Assembly (NCBI RefSeq): GCF_018069865.1
Contig: NZ_JAGQDG010000005.1
Location: 62,001 to 126,000, forward strand
From: Ideonella paludis
Lineage (GTDB): Bacteria; Pseudomonadota; Gammaproteobacteria; Burkholderiales; Burkholderiaceae_C
Direction: 5' to 3'
DNA length: 64,000 bases
Shown: in pieces, positions 9,409 to 21,068 of the stretch
How the letters are laid out: each line of letters begins with the position of its first letter
Position numbering within the stretch: position 1 is the first letter of the stretch
The notes under the pieces: generated by a model
Database searches by the model: none
What the model was told of the DNA's origin: nothing
The model's input: the letters and a program-made list of their open reading frames with translations, nothing else
Program-made: the position numbers and the translations under genes

Positions 9409-11315
9409 CCGCGCTGCTGAAGCTCTTCCCAACGCTCCATCAAGCCCAGCAGTTCGTCATCGATCTGGCCGTGGCGGGCGGTCACTTCGCTGATGCGGGC
9501 GGCACCTTGGGTGTAGAGCTCGGTGCCACTCATCAAGGCGGCGAGCGTGGCTTGTTCCTTTTCCAGCGCTTCGATCTTGCCTGGCAGCTCGGCCAGCTCG
9601 CGCTGTTCTTTGTAGCTCAATTTGGCTTTAGGTTTGGCGGGTGCAGCCGCGGCAGGCGGTGCCGGGGCGGGCGCAGGTGGCGTGCTGCGGGCGGCCTCAG
9701 CGGCGGCGGCCTTTTGGGCGGCGGCTTCGAGGGCGCGGCTGCGGTCGCGCTGGGTGATCCAGTCCGCAATGCCACCTTCGTATTCGCGCCAGCGGCCTGG
9801 CGCCACATCGCCTTCCCAGACCATGGTGCTGGTCACGACATTGTCTACAAATCGGCGGTCGTGGCTGACCAAAAACACCGTGCCGTCGTACTCCTGCAGC
9901 AGCTCTTCAAGCATCTCCAGGGTTTCGATGTCCAGGTCGTTGGTGGGCTCGTCCAGCACCAGCACATTGGCCGGGCGGGCAAACAGGCGGGCCAGCAGCA
10001 GGCGGTTGCGCTCACCGCCCGAGAGCGTGCGCACGGGCGACTCTGAGCGCGCCGGGCTGAACAAGAAGTCGCCCAAATAGCTCTTCACATGCTTGCGCTG
10101 GTTGCCAATCTCCACCCACTCGCTGCCGGGGCTGATGGTGTCGGCCAGCGTTGCATCCAGGTCCAGCGTGTCGCGCATCTGGTCAAAGTAGGCCACGCTC
10201 ATCTTGGTGCCCAAGCGCACCTCGCCGCTGTCAGGGGCCAGCTCGCCCAAGATCATCTTCAACAGCGTGGTTTTGCCCACGCCGTTGGGGCCGATCAGGC
10301 CGATCTTGTCGCCGCGCAGCACGGTGGTGGAGAAGCCACGCACCAGCACCTTGTCGCCATACGACTTGCTGACGTTCTCCAGCTCGGCCACCAGCTTGCC
10401 GCTGGCGCTGCCCGTGTCGATGTCCAAGCGAACCTGACCTTGCACGTTACGGCGCGCTGCATGCTCCAGCCGCAGCGCTTCCAGGCGCTGGATGCGGGCC
10501 ACGCTGCGGGTGCGGCGGGCTTCCACGCCCTTGCGGATCCAAATCTCTTCTTGGGCCAGCAGCTTGTCAAAGCGGGCATTGGCCAGGGCTTCGTTTTCCA
10601 GCTCGCGCTGCTTGGCGGCTTCAAAGGCGGCAAAGTTGCCGGGGTAGCTGCGCAGCTGCCCCCGGTCCAGCTCGATGATGCGGGTCGACACCGCATCCAA
10701 AAACGCCCGGTCGTGGGTGATCAGCACCAGAGCCCCGGCAAAGTTGTTCAGCAGGCCGGCCAGCCAGTCGATGGAATCCAAGTCCAGGTGGTTGGTGGGC
10801 TCGTCCAGCAGCAGCACATCAGGCATGGACACCAGCGCGCGGGCCAATGCTACGCGCTTGCGCAGGCCGCCTGAGAGCGTGTTGACCAAGACATCCGGGT
10901 TGATCTTGAGCCGGTCAATCGTCTGGGCCACGCGCTGTTCCCAGTTCCAGCCGTCCAGGGCTTCGATGCGGGTCTGCAGCGCGTCCAGGTCCTCGTCCTC
11001 GGCCATGCTCTCGTAGCGCTGTCGCAAGTCCACCACCTCGGCCACGCCTTCGCTGACCACTTCAAACACGGTGTTGCCAGGCTCCAGGTGCGGCTCCTGC
11101 GGCACATACTCGCGGCGCACGCCAGTTTGGGCTTGCACGATGCCGTCGTCAGGCTTTTCCAGCCCGGCCAGGATTTTCAGCAGCGAAGACTTGCCGGTGC
11201 CGTTGCGGCCAATCAGGCCCACGCGCTCGCCGGTCTCCAGCGAAAAGTCGGTGTGGTCAAGGAGTGCCACGTGGCCATAGGCCAGGTGGGCTTGGGTCAG
11301 GGTGATCAGGGACAT
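9405..11315 (-). CDS. uup: ABC-F family ATPase, Uup type
   Basis: 636-residue ABC-F protein with two soluble ATPase domains and no membrane segments. Domain 1 has Walker A GRNGTGKSS (about residue 37) and signature LSGGLRKRVALARAL; domain 2 has Walker A GPNGVGKTT and signature LSGGERNRLLLARLF; both have LLDEPTNHLD/LVLDEPTNDLD Walker B motifs. An Ala/Pro-rich linker (about 540-575) leads to a C-terminal coiled coil, which separates Uup from the other ABC-F branches. Uup is linked to ribosome function and to suppression of transposon excision or branched-DNA processing in E. coli; which applies here is not visible. The length fits the Uup family. Confidence 0.92.
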   Translation of the reverse strand: MSLITLTQAHLAYGHVALLDHTDFSLETGERVGLIGRNGTGKSSLLKILAGLEKPDDGIVQAQTGVRREYVPQEPHLEPGNTVFEVVSEGVAEVVDLRQRYESMAEDEDLDALQTRIEALDGWNWEQRVAQTIDRLKINPDVLVNTLSGGLRKRVALARALVSMPDVLLLDEPTNHLDLDSIDWLAGLLNNFAGALVLITHDRAFLDAVSTRIIELDRGQLRSYPGNFAAFEAAKQRELENEALANARFDKLLAQEEIWIRKGVEARRTRSVARIQRLEALRLEHAARRNVQGQVRLDIDTGSASGKLVAELENVSKSYGDKVLVRGFSTTVLRGDKIGLIGPNGVGKTTLLKMILGELAPDSGEVRLGTKMSVAYFDQMRDTLDLDATLADTISPGSEWVEIGNQRKHVKSYLGDFLFSPARSESPVRTLSGGERNRLLLARLFARPANVLVLDEPTNDLDIETLEMLEELLQEYDGTVFLVSHDRRFVDNVVTSTMVWEGDVAPGRWREYEGGIADWITQRDRSRALEAAAQKAAAAEAARSTPPAPAPAPPAAAAPAKPKAKLSYKEQRELAELPGKIEALEKEQATLAALMSGTELYTQGAARISEVTARHGQIDDELLGLMERWEELQQRG

Positions 11316-11344
11316 GGGGGGGGATTGTCCCCGAGACCTGATGC

Positions 11345-13111
11345 TCAGCCCCCATGTTCACGCAGCCAGGGCTGCAAATCCGACAGCGGCATGGGGTGGG
11401 CGAACAGAAAGCCTTGAAAGTGATCGATGCCGCACTCTCGCAACCACGCCCACTGCTCGGGGTGCTCAACGCCTTCGGCCACCACCCGCAACTGAAGGCG
11501 TTCGGCCATGCCTTGAATGCATTCGAGAATGGCGCGCCGGCGTCCCAAATGCCCTGGTGCAGCGGTCAGAGACCTGTCGATCTTGAGTTGATCAAAGAGA
11601 CCGCGGTCCAGCAGGTCGAAGTTGGCAAAGCCCGCCCCAAAGTCATCCAGAGCCAGCCCAAAGCCGGCGGTGCGCAAGGCGATCAGTTGCTGTACGGCCA
11701 GCGGATCGTCGCTCAGCGGCCGGGACTCGGTCAGCTCCAGTACTAAACGCTGTGGGGGGATGCGATGGGCCTGAAGAATGCCCAGGAACTCGTCCACCAA
11801 GGCTGGGCGGCTCAGCTGCATCACCGAAAGATTGACCCCAACGACGAGGCGCGAGTCCTGCGTTGGCTGCGCCAAAAACTCGGCAGCCGAGGCCACGGCC
11901 CAGCGCCCGAGATCATGGATGCTGGGCCCTTGCTCAGCCAGCGCCACAAATTGTTGAGGAGGCACCCAGCCCCAGTGCTCGTGTGGCCAGCGCGCGAGCA
12001 ACTCCAACTGCTGGCTGCTGCGCCCGTCGGTGTTCATGATGGGCTGGAACCAGGCTTGAAGCTCCTGCCGTCCCAAGGCCAGAGGCAAGTCGCGTTTGAG
12101 CAGGCTCTGGCGCACATCAGCAGGGCTGAGCGGCGTGTTCACTGGCGCACAGGGCCACAGCTCGTCAGACGGGCGCGGCTTCGCGTGCAACAGGGCCAGC
12201 ACGTCTTGAATCTCCAGCACCATGGCGTGCAGGCCATGGTGCTGGGCTTGCTGGGCCCATTGCGCCAACTGCTGGCAGGCACGCTGGCGCTGCCCTGTGC
12301 GCCATAGGGCCTCGGCATGGACCACGCGAATGCCCAGCCAGTCCTCCACAGGTGCGCTGGCATGGAGCTGCTCTTGGGCCAGCTCGCACAGTGCCAAGGA
12401 CTTTTCTGCGCTGCCGCTGCGGGCATAGGCCAGCGCCAGTAAACGCTGCGCGCTGCGTTGACGCCCCTGCAGTTGGTCCAAGCTCAACCCGCCTCGTGCG
12501 CGAGGCTTGAGGCTGTTGAGCCTCGTCTGCGTGGCTTCCAGCAGCCCAATCGCCTCGGCCCAGCGCTCCAGGCCGATCAGCACCCTGCCAAGATTGAGCG
12601 TGAGGCTCAGGCCTAAAGACGTCGGCTGTGGCGCCTGCAGCAAACGAAGGCCATTGCGGAGTACACGCTCGGCTTCTTCCAGCTGCCCCAGCCGCCCCAG
12701 CAAAGGGGCCGTGGCGCACAGCACGCGGGCTTGCAAGGTGGGGTCTGCGCTGGCGTCAGCCAAGGCCTGGGCTTGCGCCAAGGTGTCGAGTGCTGCCTCG
12801 AAATGGCCTGCCAAATTGATTTGAATCCCCGCCAAGTCGATCAAGAGCACCGCCAGCAAGGGCTCTTGGTGTTGAGGGCTCAACTCCTGTCGCAGGTGCT
12901 GCATCTCCGACAAGGCTTGCTCGGTATGACCCAGCCGCCAGTTCGCCTTGGCGCGCTGCATGCGCAGGTGGCAACGCGTGCGCGCCGAAAGCCGCGGGTG
13001 CCTCAGACGCTGCTCGACCTGTTGCAACACCTCGTCGGGCTGGGTCCAGGCGACGGGTGTGGGCGGGGAGCGGTGAGATCCTGAGCGAGCGGGCGATGTC
13101 TTTGGGGACAT
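11345..13111 (-). CDS. TPR-EAL cyclic di-GMP phosphodiesterase
   Basis: 588-residue soluble protein. The N-terminal ~310 residues are Leu/Ala/Gln-rich TPR-like helices; the C-terminal ~240 residues are an EAL domain. The EAL signature is altered to ELL ([10 protein letters not shown]), but the catalytic Glu remains and the other active-site motifs are intact: [30 protein letters not shown] and [11 protein letters not shown]. It should therefore hydrolyse c-di-GMP to pGpG. It is transcribed in the same direction as uup, 29 bases upstream of it, so the two may share a transcript. The TPR region probably serves protein-protein input. Its layout mirrors the TPR-GAF-GGDEF protein on the other side of uup. 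Confidence 0.9.
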   Translation of the reverse strand: MSPKTSPARSGSHRSPPTPVAWTQPDEVLQQVEQRLRHPRLSARTRCHLRMQRAKANWRLGHTEQALSEMQHLRQELSPQHQEPLLAVLLIDLAGIQINLAGHFEAALDTLAQAQALADASADPTLQARVLCATAPLLGRLGQLEEAERVLRNGLRLLQAPQPTSLGLSLTLNLGRVLIGLERWAEAIGLLEATQTRLNSLKPRARGGLSLDQLQGRQRSAQRLLALAYARSGSAEKSLALCELAQEQLHASAPVEDWLGIRVVHAEALWRTGQRQRACQQLAQWAQQAQHHGLHAMVLEIQDVLALLHAKPRPSDELWPCAPVNTPLSPADVRQSLLKRDLPLALGRQELQAWFQPIMNTDGRSSQQLELLARWPHEHWGWVPPQQFVALAEQGPSIHDLGRWAVASAAEFLAQPTQDSRLVVGVNLSVMQLSRPALVDEFLGILQAHRIPPQRLVLELTESRPLSDDPLAVQQLIALRTAGFGLALDDFGAGFANFDLLDRGLFDQLKIDRSLTAAPGHLGRRRAILECIQGMAERLQLRVVAEGVEHPEQWAWLRECGIDHFQGFLFAHPMPLSDLQPWLREHGG

Positions 13112-13272
13112 GAAGCGGTGGCTCCTGAAGGCCAGAGGGGGTTCTCCAAGCGAGGTGCAGTATAGGAGCTAACGGATACTTCAAGAGGCATGAAAACTCC
13201 GAGCATAGGCGTGCTCTGCGAGCTCCCTGATTCGGTGAGAATAGCCTCGTCATATCACTGACGAGGCTGCGC

Positions 13273-13695
13273 ATGTCCGACGCAAAAACCCGCCCCACCG
13301 CTGCCAATGTCACGGCCTTTCTGGATGCCAAGGCCGAGCCTGCGCGGCGCGGCGAGGCCGACCAACTGCTGGCCCTGATGCGCCGCGTCACCGGCTGCGA
13401 GCCGCAAATGTGGGGCGAGAGCATCGTGGGCTTTGGCCAGTATCACTACCGCTACGAGAGCGGCCGCGAGGGCGACGCACCGCTGGTGGGCTTCTCGCCG
13501 CGCAAGGCCGACTGGAGCATCTACCTTTTGGCCGGCACAGAAGGCAGCGAGCAAGCCGCGCTGATGCAACGCTTGGGCAAGCACAAGATGGGCAAGGCCT
13601 GCTTGTCGGTGAAGCGCCTCACTGACATTGACCTGGGCGTGCTGGAGGAACTGGTGCGTGGGTCGGTGGCGGAGATGCGGCGGCGCTATCCATGA
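13273..13695 (+). CDS. DUF1801 domain protein
   Basis: 140-residue DUF1801 protein. The typical family features are RRGEADQLLALMRRVTGCEPQMWGESIVGFG, a GFSPRKADWSIYLL strand and a KACLSVKRLTDID tail. The fold is helix-plus-sheet (YdhG-like). The biochemical function is unknown; no catalytic residues can be assigned. It is the first gene of a plus-strand trio: the next gene starts in its stop (ATGA, 4-base overlap), and the CYTH gene follows, which implies translational coupling of all three. Confidence 0.87.
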   Translation: MSDAKTRPTAANVTAFLDAKAEPARRGEADQLLALMRRVTGCEPQMWGESIVGFGQYHYRYESGREGDAPLVGFSPRKADWSIYLLAGTEGSEQAALMQRLGKHKMGKACLSVKRLTDIDLGVLEELVRGSVAEMRRRYP

Positions 13696-14159
13696 CGCCG
13701 CTGTTCACCAAGCTCAACCTGGGTGCACACCGCAGCCTCTTGGTCTTGAATGCCCCGGCCAGCTTCGAGCCCGAGTTGGCCGCCTTGCAGGGCGTGACGC
13801 TGCACCGATCACCGCCCGCCAGTACCGTTGCCTTTGCCCTGGCCTTTGCGCAGACCTTGGCCCAGCGCGACACCTTCAGCGCCCAACTCGCCCAAGCCAC
13901 CCAAGGCGACGCCGTGGTTTGGCTGGCCTATCCCAAAGGCTCGTCCAAACACTTGCGCTGCGAGTTCACCCGGGACAGCGGCTGGGCCATCCTGGGTGCA
14001 GCGGGCTTTGAGCCGGTGCGCCAAGTGGCGGTGGACGAAGACTGGTCGGCACTGCGCTTCAGGCGCGCCGAGTTCATCAAGACCCTGGTCCGCCACCCCG
14101 ACGGTGCCGAGTCCAGCTTGGGCAGGGTTCGTGCCTTGGCCGCCAAAGCCAAGCTCTGA
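13692..14159 (+). CDS. Conserved hypothetical protein, DUF3052-like
   Basis: 155-residue soluble protein of unknown function. The N-terminus (LLVLNAPASFEPELAAL) and the central DAVVWLAYPKGSSKHL segment resemble the DUF3052 group, in which a Rossmann-like start is followed by a Lys-rich strand; this assignment is from memory of the pattern and is tentative. The start ATG at 13692 overlaps the DUF1801 stop by 4 bases, and its own stop overlaps the next ATG by one base (TGATG). The neighbouring DUF1801 and CYTH genes do not define its role. No signal peptide or membrane segment is visible. Confidence 0.7.
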   Translation: MTPLFTKLNLGAHRSLLVLNAPASFEPELAALQGVTLHRSPPASTVAFALAFAQTLAQRDTFSAQLAQATQGDAVVWLAYPKGSSKHLRCEFTRDSGWAILGAAGFEPVRQVAVDEDWSALRFRRAEFIKTLVRHPDGAESSLGRVRALAAKAKL

Positions 14160-14692
14160 TGGCGCGCAACATCGAAATCAAAGCCCGCCTGCGCGACCGT
14201 GCCGCAGTGGAGGCCAGAGCCGCTGCGCTGGCCCATCACGGCCCAGAGCGCATCGCACAAGACGACACCTTCTTTCACACCCAGCAAGGGCGCTTGAAGC
14301 TGCGCACCTTTGAGGACGGCCACGGCGAGCTGATCTTCTATCAACGCCCCGATCACTCTGGCCCCAAAACCTCGTTCTACCTGCTCAGCACCACGTCTGA
14401 GCCGGACACGCTGCGCGAGTCCCTGACCTTGGCCTGGGGCCAAACTGGACGCGTGCAAAAACTTCGCACGCTCTACCTGGTCGGCCGCACCCGCGTGCAT
14501 CTGGACGAGGTGCAGGGCCTGGGCGCTTGGCTAGAGCTAGAAGTGGTGCTGCAAGAGGGCGAGCCGGAAGAGCTTGGCGTGCAAGAAGCCCATACGCTGA
14601 TGGCACGCTTGGGCGTGTCGCCTGAGGATTTGGTGCAGGGGGCGTATGTGGACTTGCTGGCTCACCGAGCCGCCACATCCGCTTCCAACTGA
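14159..14692 (+). CDS. CYTH-domain protein (class IV adenylate cyclase / thiamine-triphosphatase-like)
   Basis: 177-residue CYTH protein (triphosphate tunnel metalloenzyme). The N-terminal signature reads NIEIKAR, where the usual first Glu of ExExK is Asn; this variant is common in the class IV adenylate cyclase-like branch. Further tunnel strands carry charged residues as expected: GRLKLRTFEDGHGELIFYQRPD, KLRTLYLVGRTRVHLDEV and LELEVVL. Members bind triphosphates with divalent metal; substrate (ATP, ThTP or inorganic tripolyphosphate) cannot be told from sequence. It is the third gene of the trio starting at 13273. Its 3' end overlaps the convergent gshB by 31 bases. Confidence 0.88.
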   Translation: MARNIEIKARLRDRAAVEARAAALAHHGPERIAQDDTFFHTQQGRLKLRTFEDGHGELIFYQRPDHSGPKTSFYLLSTTSEPDTLRESLTLAWGQTGRVQKLRTLYLVGRTRVHLDEVQGLGAWLELEVVLQEGEPEELGVQEAHTLMARLGVSPEDLVQGAYVDLLAHRAATSASN

Positions 14693-15627
14693 TCCACAAA
14701 CCGCTTCGCCACATCAAACCCCGTCTGGTCCGTGATCTCTTGGAAGCAGGTTGGGCTGGTGACGTTGATCTCGGTGAGGTGGCTGCCGATGATGTCCAGG
14801 CCGATCAGCATCAGGCCGCGTGCAGCGAGCTTGGGGCCGATGGCTTGGGCGATCTCGCGGTCGCGGTCGGTGATGGGGCGGGCCACGCCCTTGCCCCCGG
14901 CGGCCAGGTTGCCGCGCACTTCGCCGCCCTGGGGGATGCGCGCGAGGCTGAAGGGAATGGGCTCGCCGCCGATGACCAGCACGCGCTTGTCGCCGTCCAC
15001 GATCTCGGGCAGATAGCGCTGCACCATCAAGGTCTGTGCCCCATCGCGGTTCAGGGTTTCGATGATGGCGCCTAGGTTCAGGCCGTCGTCGCGCACGCGG
15101 AAGATGCCGCTGCCGCCCATGCCGTCCAGCGGCTTCAAGATGATGTCGCGGTGCTCGGCGTGGAAGGCGCGCACATCGGCGGCTTGGCGCGTCACCAGCG
15201 TGGGCGGGGTGAACTGGGGGAACTCCAGAATCGCCAGCTTTTCGGGGTGGTCGCGCAGCGCTGCAGCGCGGTTGAAGACTTTGGCGCCCTCGGCCTCGGC
15301 CCGTCCCAGCAAATGGGTGGCATAGAAGAACTCGCTGTCAAAGGGCGGGTCTTTGCGCATCACCACCGCGTCAAAGCTGGCCAGCGCGGTGCGGCTGGTG
15401 GGCGTTTCGGTGAACCAGGGCGCGTGGCCGTGCGGGTCATGGCTGACATCCACCGTGATGTGCCGCACCGTGGCGCTGACTTTGCCACCGCTGACCCAAT
15501 GCAGGTCACGCGGCTCGCAGGCCGCGATGCTGTGGCCGCGCCGCGTGGCCTCGCGCATCATGGCAAACGTGCTGTCCTTATAGGTCTTGAACGATTCCAG
15601 CGGGTCGGCAACGAAGAGCAGGTTCAT
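14662..15627 (-). CDS. gshB: Glutathione synthetase
   Basis: 321-residue prokaryotic GshB, which joins gamma-glutamylcysteine and glycine using ATP (second step of glutathione synthesis, cytosolic). Diagnostic features are the N-terminal MNLLFVADPLESFKTYKDST, the MRKDPPFDSEFF motif, the ATP-grasp segments ILKPLDGMGGSGIFRV and RVLVIGGEPIPFSLARIP, the Gly loop RGNLAAGGKG and the C-terminal GLDIIGSHLTEINVTSPT with Mg-binding Glu and Asn. The length is normal. It is transcribed alone on the minus strand, tail to tail with the CYTH gene, and divergent from panB. gshA is not in the window. Confidence 0.96.
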   Translation of the reverse strand: MNLLFVADPLESFKTYKDSTFAMMREATRRGHSIAACEPRDLHWVSGGKVSATVRHITVDVSHDPHGHAPWFTETPTSRTALASFDAVVMRKDPPFDSEFFYATHLLGRAEAEGAKVFNRAAALRDHPEKLAILEFPQFTPPTLVTRQAADVRAFHAEHRDIILKPLDGMGGSGIFRVRDDGLNLGAIIETLNRDGAQTLMVQRYLPEIVDGDKRVLVIGGEPIPFSLARIPQGGEVRGNLAAGGKGVARPITDRDREIAQAIGPKLAARGLMLIGLDIIGSHLTEINVTSPTCFQEITDQTGFDVAKRFVDQLEADVAAR

Positions 15628-15742
15628 GGTGGGGACTCAGCAAAAAATGGAGGACTGACTCCAGTGTGCCGCCAATCGGCGGCGGGCATCGGCCAAACCG
15701 TGCAGAATGCGCCCCCATCACAAGGGCTTGTTGCATTGCACC

Positions 15743-17463
<1,721 letters not shown>

Positions 17464-17469
17464 TCCACC

Positions 17470-18498
17470 ATGAGCTCTGTTTGCACGGGGGCCGCTGAGG
17501 CGCCCATCCACCTGCATCGTCCCCAGCCGGCTGCCGAGGCCGCAGACGCCGCCGCCGCGCGCTGGCGCGTCGAGCAGATCGAAGCGCTGTTTGAGCTGCC
17601 GCTGACCGAGCTGCTGTTCCAGGCCCAAACCGTACACCGCCAGCACTTTGCCGCTGACGAGGTGGAGCTGGCCACGCTGCTGTCCATCAAGACCGGCGGC
17701 TGCCCCGAAGATTGCGGCTACTGCCCCCAGTCGGTGCACTACGACACCGGCGTGGAAGCCAGCAAGATGATGGAAGTCGATGCCGTGCGCGAGGCGGCCT
17801 TGGCCGCCAAAGCCGCCGGTGCGACCCGCTTTTGCATGGGCGCGGCCTGGCGGGCCCCCAAAGACCGCGATGTGGAGAAAGTGGCCGAGCTGGTGCGCGA
17901 GGTCAAGTCGCTGGGCCTGGAGGCCTGCTGCACCCTGGGCATGCTGAGCAAGCCGCAGGCCGAGCAGCTCAAGGCGGCCGGGCTGGACTACTACAACCAC
18001 AACCTCGACACCGCCCCCGAGACCTACGGCCGCATCATCACCACCCGCGACTACCAAGACCGCTTGGACACGCTGGAGCATGTGCGCGGTGCGGGCATGT
18101 CGGTGTGCTGCGGGGGCATCGTCGGCATGGGCGAGAGCCGCCGCGAGCGCGCAGGCCTGATCGCCCAATTGGCCAATCTCGACCCTTACCCCGAGTCCGT
18201 GCCCATCAACGAGCTGGTGCAGGTCGAAGGCACACCGCTGGCTGGCACCGACAAGCTCGACCCGTTTGAGTTTGTGCGCACCATCGCGGTGGCGCGCATC
18301 ACCATGCCCAAGGCGCGCGTGCGCCTCTCGGCGGGCCGCCAGCAAATGCCCGAAGGCATCCAAGCCCTGTGCTTTGTGGCCGGCGCCAACTCCATCTTTT
18401 ACGGCGACAAGCTGCTGACCACCGGTAACCCCGATGTGGCCCGCGACCAAGCGCTGCTGCAGCGTTTAGGCCTGCGCGCCCGCGCCACGGGCGGCTGA
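17470..18498 (+). CDS. bioB: Biotin synthase
   Basis: 342-residue radical-SAM enzyme BioB, which inserts sulfur into dethiobiotin. The [4Fe-4S] motif [11 protein letters not shown] (about residues 78-88) is intact, and the second-cluster ligands lie in RFCMGAAWR, the EACCTLGML segment and [10 protein letters not shown], with the conserved Arg in [16 protein letters not shown] (about 275). The N-terminal ~30 residues are Ala-rich and less conserved. It is placed as the third gene of the panB-panC-bioB operon, 6 bases after panC. Its 3' end overlaps the convergent flavoprotein gene by 33 bases. Confidence 0.97.
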   Translation: MSSVCTGAAEAPIHLHRPQPAAEAADAAAARWRVEQIEALFELPLTELLFQAQTVHRQHFAADEVELATLLSIKTGGCPEDCGYCPQSVHYDTGVEASKMMEVDAVREAALAAKAAGATRFCMGAAWRAPKDRDVEKVAELVREVKSLGLEACCTLGMLSKPQAEQLKAAGLDYYNHNLDTAPETYGRIITTRDYQDRLDTLEHVRGAGMSVCCGGIVGMGESRRERAGLIAQLANLDPYPESVPINELVQVEGTPLAGTDKLDPFEFVRTIAVARITMPKARVRLSAGRQQMPEGIQALCFVAGANSIFYGDKLLTTGNPDVARDQALLQRLGLRARATGG

Positions 18499-19818
18499 GC
18501 GCCACCACGCCAGCACGCCCTGACCCGCCACGCGCCCGCTGGCCATGCTGGCGCTGAGCAGGTAGCCGCCGGTGGGGGCGTCCCAGTCCAGCATTTCACC
18601 GGCGCAGAACAGGCCGGGTTGGTGGCGCACCATCAGGCCGTCGTCGAGGCTGGCCAACTGCACGCCTCCGGCGCTGCTGATGGCCTCGTCCAAGGGCCGG
18701 GCGGCGTGGGCCACCAGGGGCAGGGCCTTGATGCGGGCGGCCAGCCAGGCGGGGTCGCGGCTTTGGCGGTTCCAGTCTTCCAGGCTCAGGCCTTCGCGCA
18801 GCAGGTTGGCGGGCGCGCCGCTCAAGCCCGCTTTTTCTTTGAGGTGGTTGGCCATGGAGCGTGTGCCTTGGCCGCTGGCCAGGGCTTTGTGCAGCTCGGC
18901 CTGGCTGCGGTGCGGCACGAGATCCAACGTCAAGGGGGCTTGGCCGTCTTGGGCCAGGCGCTCGCGCAGCAGGCGGCTGGCGGCATAGACGAGGTTGCCC
19001 TCCAAGCCGGTGGCGGTCAGCACGCACTCGCCCAGGCGGTCAAAGCGTTCGCCGTCCGGGCCGTCGCAGGCCAGGCGCACGTTCTTCAGCGGTGTGCCGG
19101 CGAATCGCTCTGCCAGGTGCGCGCTCCAGCCGATGTCAAAGCCGCAGTTGCTGGGCGCCAGCGGGGTGATGGGCAGGCCGGCGGCTTGCAGCGGCGCCAC
19201 CCAGGCACCGTCGGAGCCCAAGCGCGCCCAACTGCCGCCGCCCAGGGCCAGCACCACCGCGTCGGCGCGGTGCTCGGCGCGGCCTTGCGGCGTGTCAAAG
19301 TGCAGCGTCCAGCCGCCCTCGGCGCTGCGCGCGCCAAAGCCTTCGGGCTGCCAGCGGTGGCGTTGATGAAAGCGCACACCCGCCGCGCGCAGCCGCGACA
19401 ACCAAGCCCGCAGCAGCGGCGCCGCCTTCATCTCGGCCGGAAAGACCTTGCCCGAGCTGCCCACAAAAGTGGCGATGCCTAAGCCCTCTGCCCAGGCGCG
19501 CAAGCCCTCGGGGGAGAGGGCCTCCAGCCAAGCGGCCACCCGCTCCGCCTCGCGGCCAAAGCGGCGGGTGAAGGCTGCGCGGGGCTCGGCATGGGTCAGG
19601 TTCAGCCCGCCTTTGCCGGCCAGCAAGAACTTGCGCCCCACCGAGGGCATGGCGTCAAACACATCCACCTGGGCACCGCCCGCCGCCAGGGCTTCGGCGG
19701 CCATCAGCCCGGCGGGGCCCCCGCCCACCACGGCCACGCGCAGGGTGTCAGCGTGTGGCGTCAAAGAAGAAGAAGGCCCGGCGAGCGGGGCGGAGTCAGG
19801 GGCAAAAGCGTGGGTCAT
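18466..19818 (-). CDS. TIGR03862-type NAD(P)/FAD-dependent oxidoreductase
   Basis: 450-residue flavoprotein of the HI0933/BaiN-like family, TIGR03862 branch. The N-terminal dinucleotide fold is [21 protein letters not shown] with [26 protein letters not shown], the family hallmark. Later motifs are [17 protein letters not shown], the NCGFDIGW segment, and the C-terminal [19 protein letters not shown] that closes the FAD site. The reaction is not defined for this branch. ATG 19818 (MTHAFAPDS) is chosen; an in-frame ATG 25 codons upstream adds a sequence unlike the family. It is convergent with bioB, overlapping by 33 bases. Confidence 0.88.
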   Translation of the reverse strand: MTHAFAPDSAPLAGPSSSLTPHADTLRVAVVGGGPAGLMAAEALAAGGAQVDVFDAMPSVGRKFLLAGKGGLNLTHAEPRAAFTRRFGREAERVAAWLEALSPEGLRAWAEGLGIATFVGSSGKVFPAEMKAAPLLRAWLSRLRAAGVRFHQRHRWQPEGFGARSAEGGWTLHFDTPQGRAEHRADAVVLALGGGSWARLGSDGAWVAPLQAAGLPITPLAPSNCGFDIGWSAHLAERFAGTPLKNVRLACDGPDGERFDRLGECVLTATGLEGNLVYAASRLLRERLAQDGQAPLTLDLVPHRSQAELHKALASGQGTRSMANHLKEKAGLSGAPANLLREGLSLEDWNRQSRDPAWLAARIKALPLVAHAARPLDEAISSAGGVQLASLDDGLMVRHQPGLFCAGEMLDWDAPTGGYLLSASMASGRVAGQGVLAWWRSAARGAGAQA

Positions 19819-19961
19819 GAGGCGTGGCAGTCTATGACACGGGCCTGCTTGCTGCCGGCCCGCCCGCAAAAAGAAATCGATACAAACGGACACACTTGGG
19901 GCCGGCGTGGCGCTTAAGTGGCCCGCGCGCGCGACGAAGGCAGCCGCTAGCCCCTTCTGTC

Positions 19962-21068
19962 ATGCCCTTTTCCGAGCCCACCAACGCCCAAGCTACTTCT
20001 CGCGAAGGGGAACTGCGCGCCCTGCGCCTGCTGCTGCCCATTGGCGCGGCCGTGGTGCTGTTGATCTCCGCGTGGGAGCATGCCAACGGCGTGGTCTCGT
20101 GGTGGGACCGCTACCTCTACCCGCTGCTGGTGACGGTATTTGCCGTCGGGGGCCTGACCCTGTGGCGCTGGCCTCAGTACCAGGGCGCGGTGCGCCTGGT
20201 GTCTGTGGTGACGGTCAATCTCTACCTGATGGCCGTCTTGCTGATGGTGCTGTTCATCGGCGACGCGCCCTTGAACCAATACACCCTGCTGACCACCCTG
20301 GTGTGGTTGCCCTTTGGCTATGGCCTGATCTTTGTGATGCTGGCGGCGCGCCCCGCCATGTTCATCTCCTTCATCGTCGCGCTGCTCACCTTCACGCCCA
20401 TCTTTGTGGCGATGGCTTTCAATTTGCGGCCCAACTGGGGCCAAGAGTTCACCACCACCATGCCGGTGCTGGCGCTGTCGCAAGTGGTCTACATCGTGCT
20501 GCTCTTGGCCATCTCCGACCTGCGGGCCAGCTTTCACCGCGCCAGCGCCCGCCTGCAAGTGGCGCAAGAGCTGGCGCTGAGTGACGCGCTGACCGGCGTG
20601 GGCAACCGCCGTGCCCTGCAAGAGCACCTGCGCGCCGGGCTCTCGGTGGCCGAGCGCGGGCATGTGCCCACCAGCATCATCTTGATGGACATCGACCACT
20701 TCAAGCCCATCAACGACAACCACGGCCACAGCGGCGGCGACCAAGTCTTGGTGCAAATGGCCCAGCTCTTGAGCGACCAGTTGCGTGCCAGCGACCGCTT
20801 AGGCCGCTGGGGCGGTGAGGAGTTCATGGTGGTGGCCCAGGCCACGCCCATGCATGCGGCACTCGAATTGGCCGAGCGCATCCGCAAGGCCGTGGCCGCG
20901 TTTGAGTTTGCCCATGGCGACCCGGTCACCCTCTCTTTGGGCGTGACCCAGACCCTGCCCGGCGACACCGCCGACAGCCTGGTGCACCGGGCCGACAAGG
21001 CGCTCTATCGCGCCAAGAACAATGGCCGCAACCGGGTCGAGGCGCAGACGGTGATCACGGCTCACTGA
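19962..21068 (+). CDS. Membrane-anchored GGDEF diguanylate cyclase
   Basis: 368-residue protein with about six transmembrane helices (residues ~22-190) and a C-terminal GGDEF domain. The active site is GGEEF (residues 284-288), and an RxxD inhibitory site (RASD) stands five residues before it, so it should synthesise c-di-GMP with product inhibition. [23 protein letters not shown] is the metal- and GTP-binding strand. The membrane part is an unassigned sensor. ATG 19962 is preferred over a frame extension to 19824 that adds a basic, non-membrane stretch. It overlaps the convergent recQ stop by 7 bases. Confidence 0.9.
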   Translation: MPFSEPTNAQATSREGELRALRLLLPIGAAVVLLISAWEHANGVVSWWDRYLYPLLVTVFAVGGLTLWRWPQYQGAVRLVSVVTVNLYLMAVLLMVLFIGDAPLNQYTLLTTLVWLPFGYGLIFVMLAARPAMFISFIVALLTFTPIFVAMAFNLRPNWGQEFTTTMPVLALSQVVYIVLLLAISDLRASFHRASARLQVAQELALSDALTGVGNRRALQEHLRAGLSVAERGHVPTSIILMDIDHFKPINDNHGHSGGDQVLVQMAQLLSDQLRASDRLGRWGGEEFMVVAQATPMHAALELAERIRKAVAAFEFAHGDPVTLSLGVTQTLPGDTADSLVHRADKALYRAKNNGRNRVEAQTVITAH

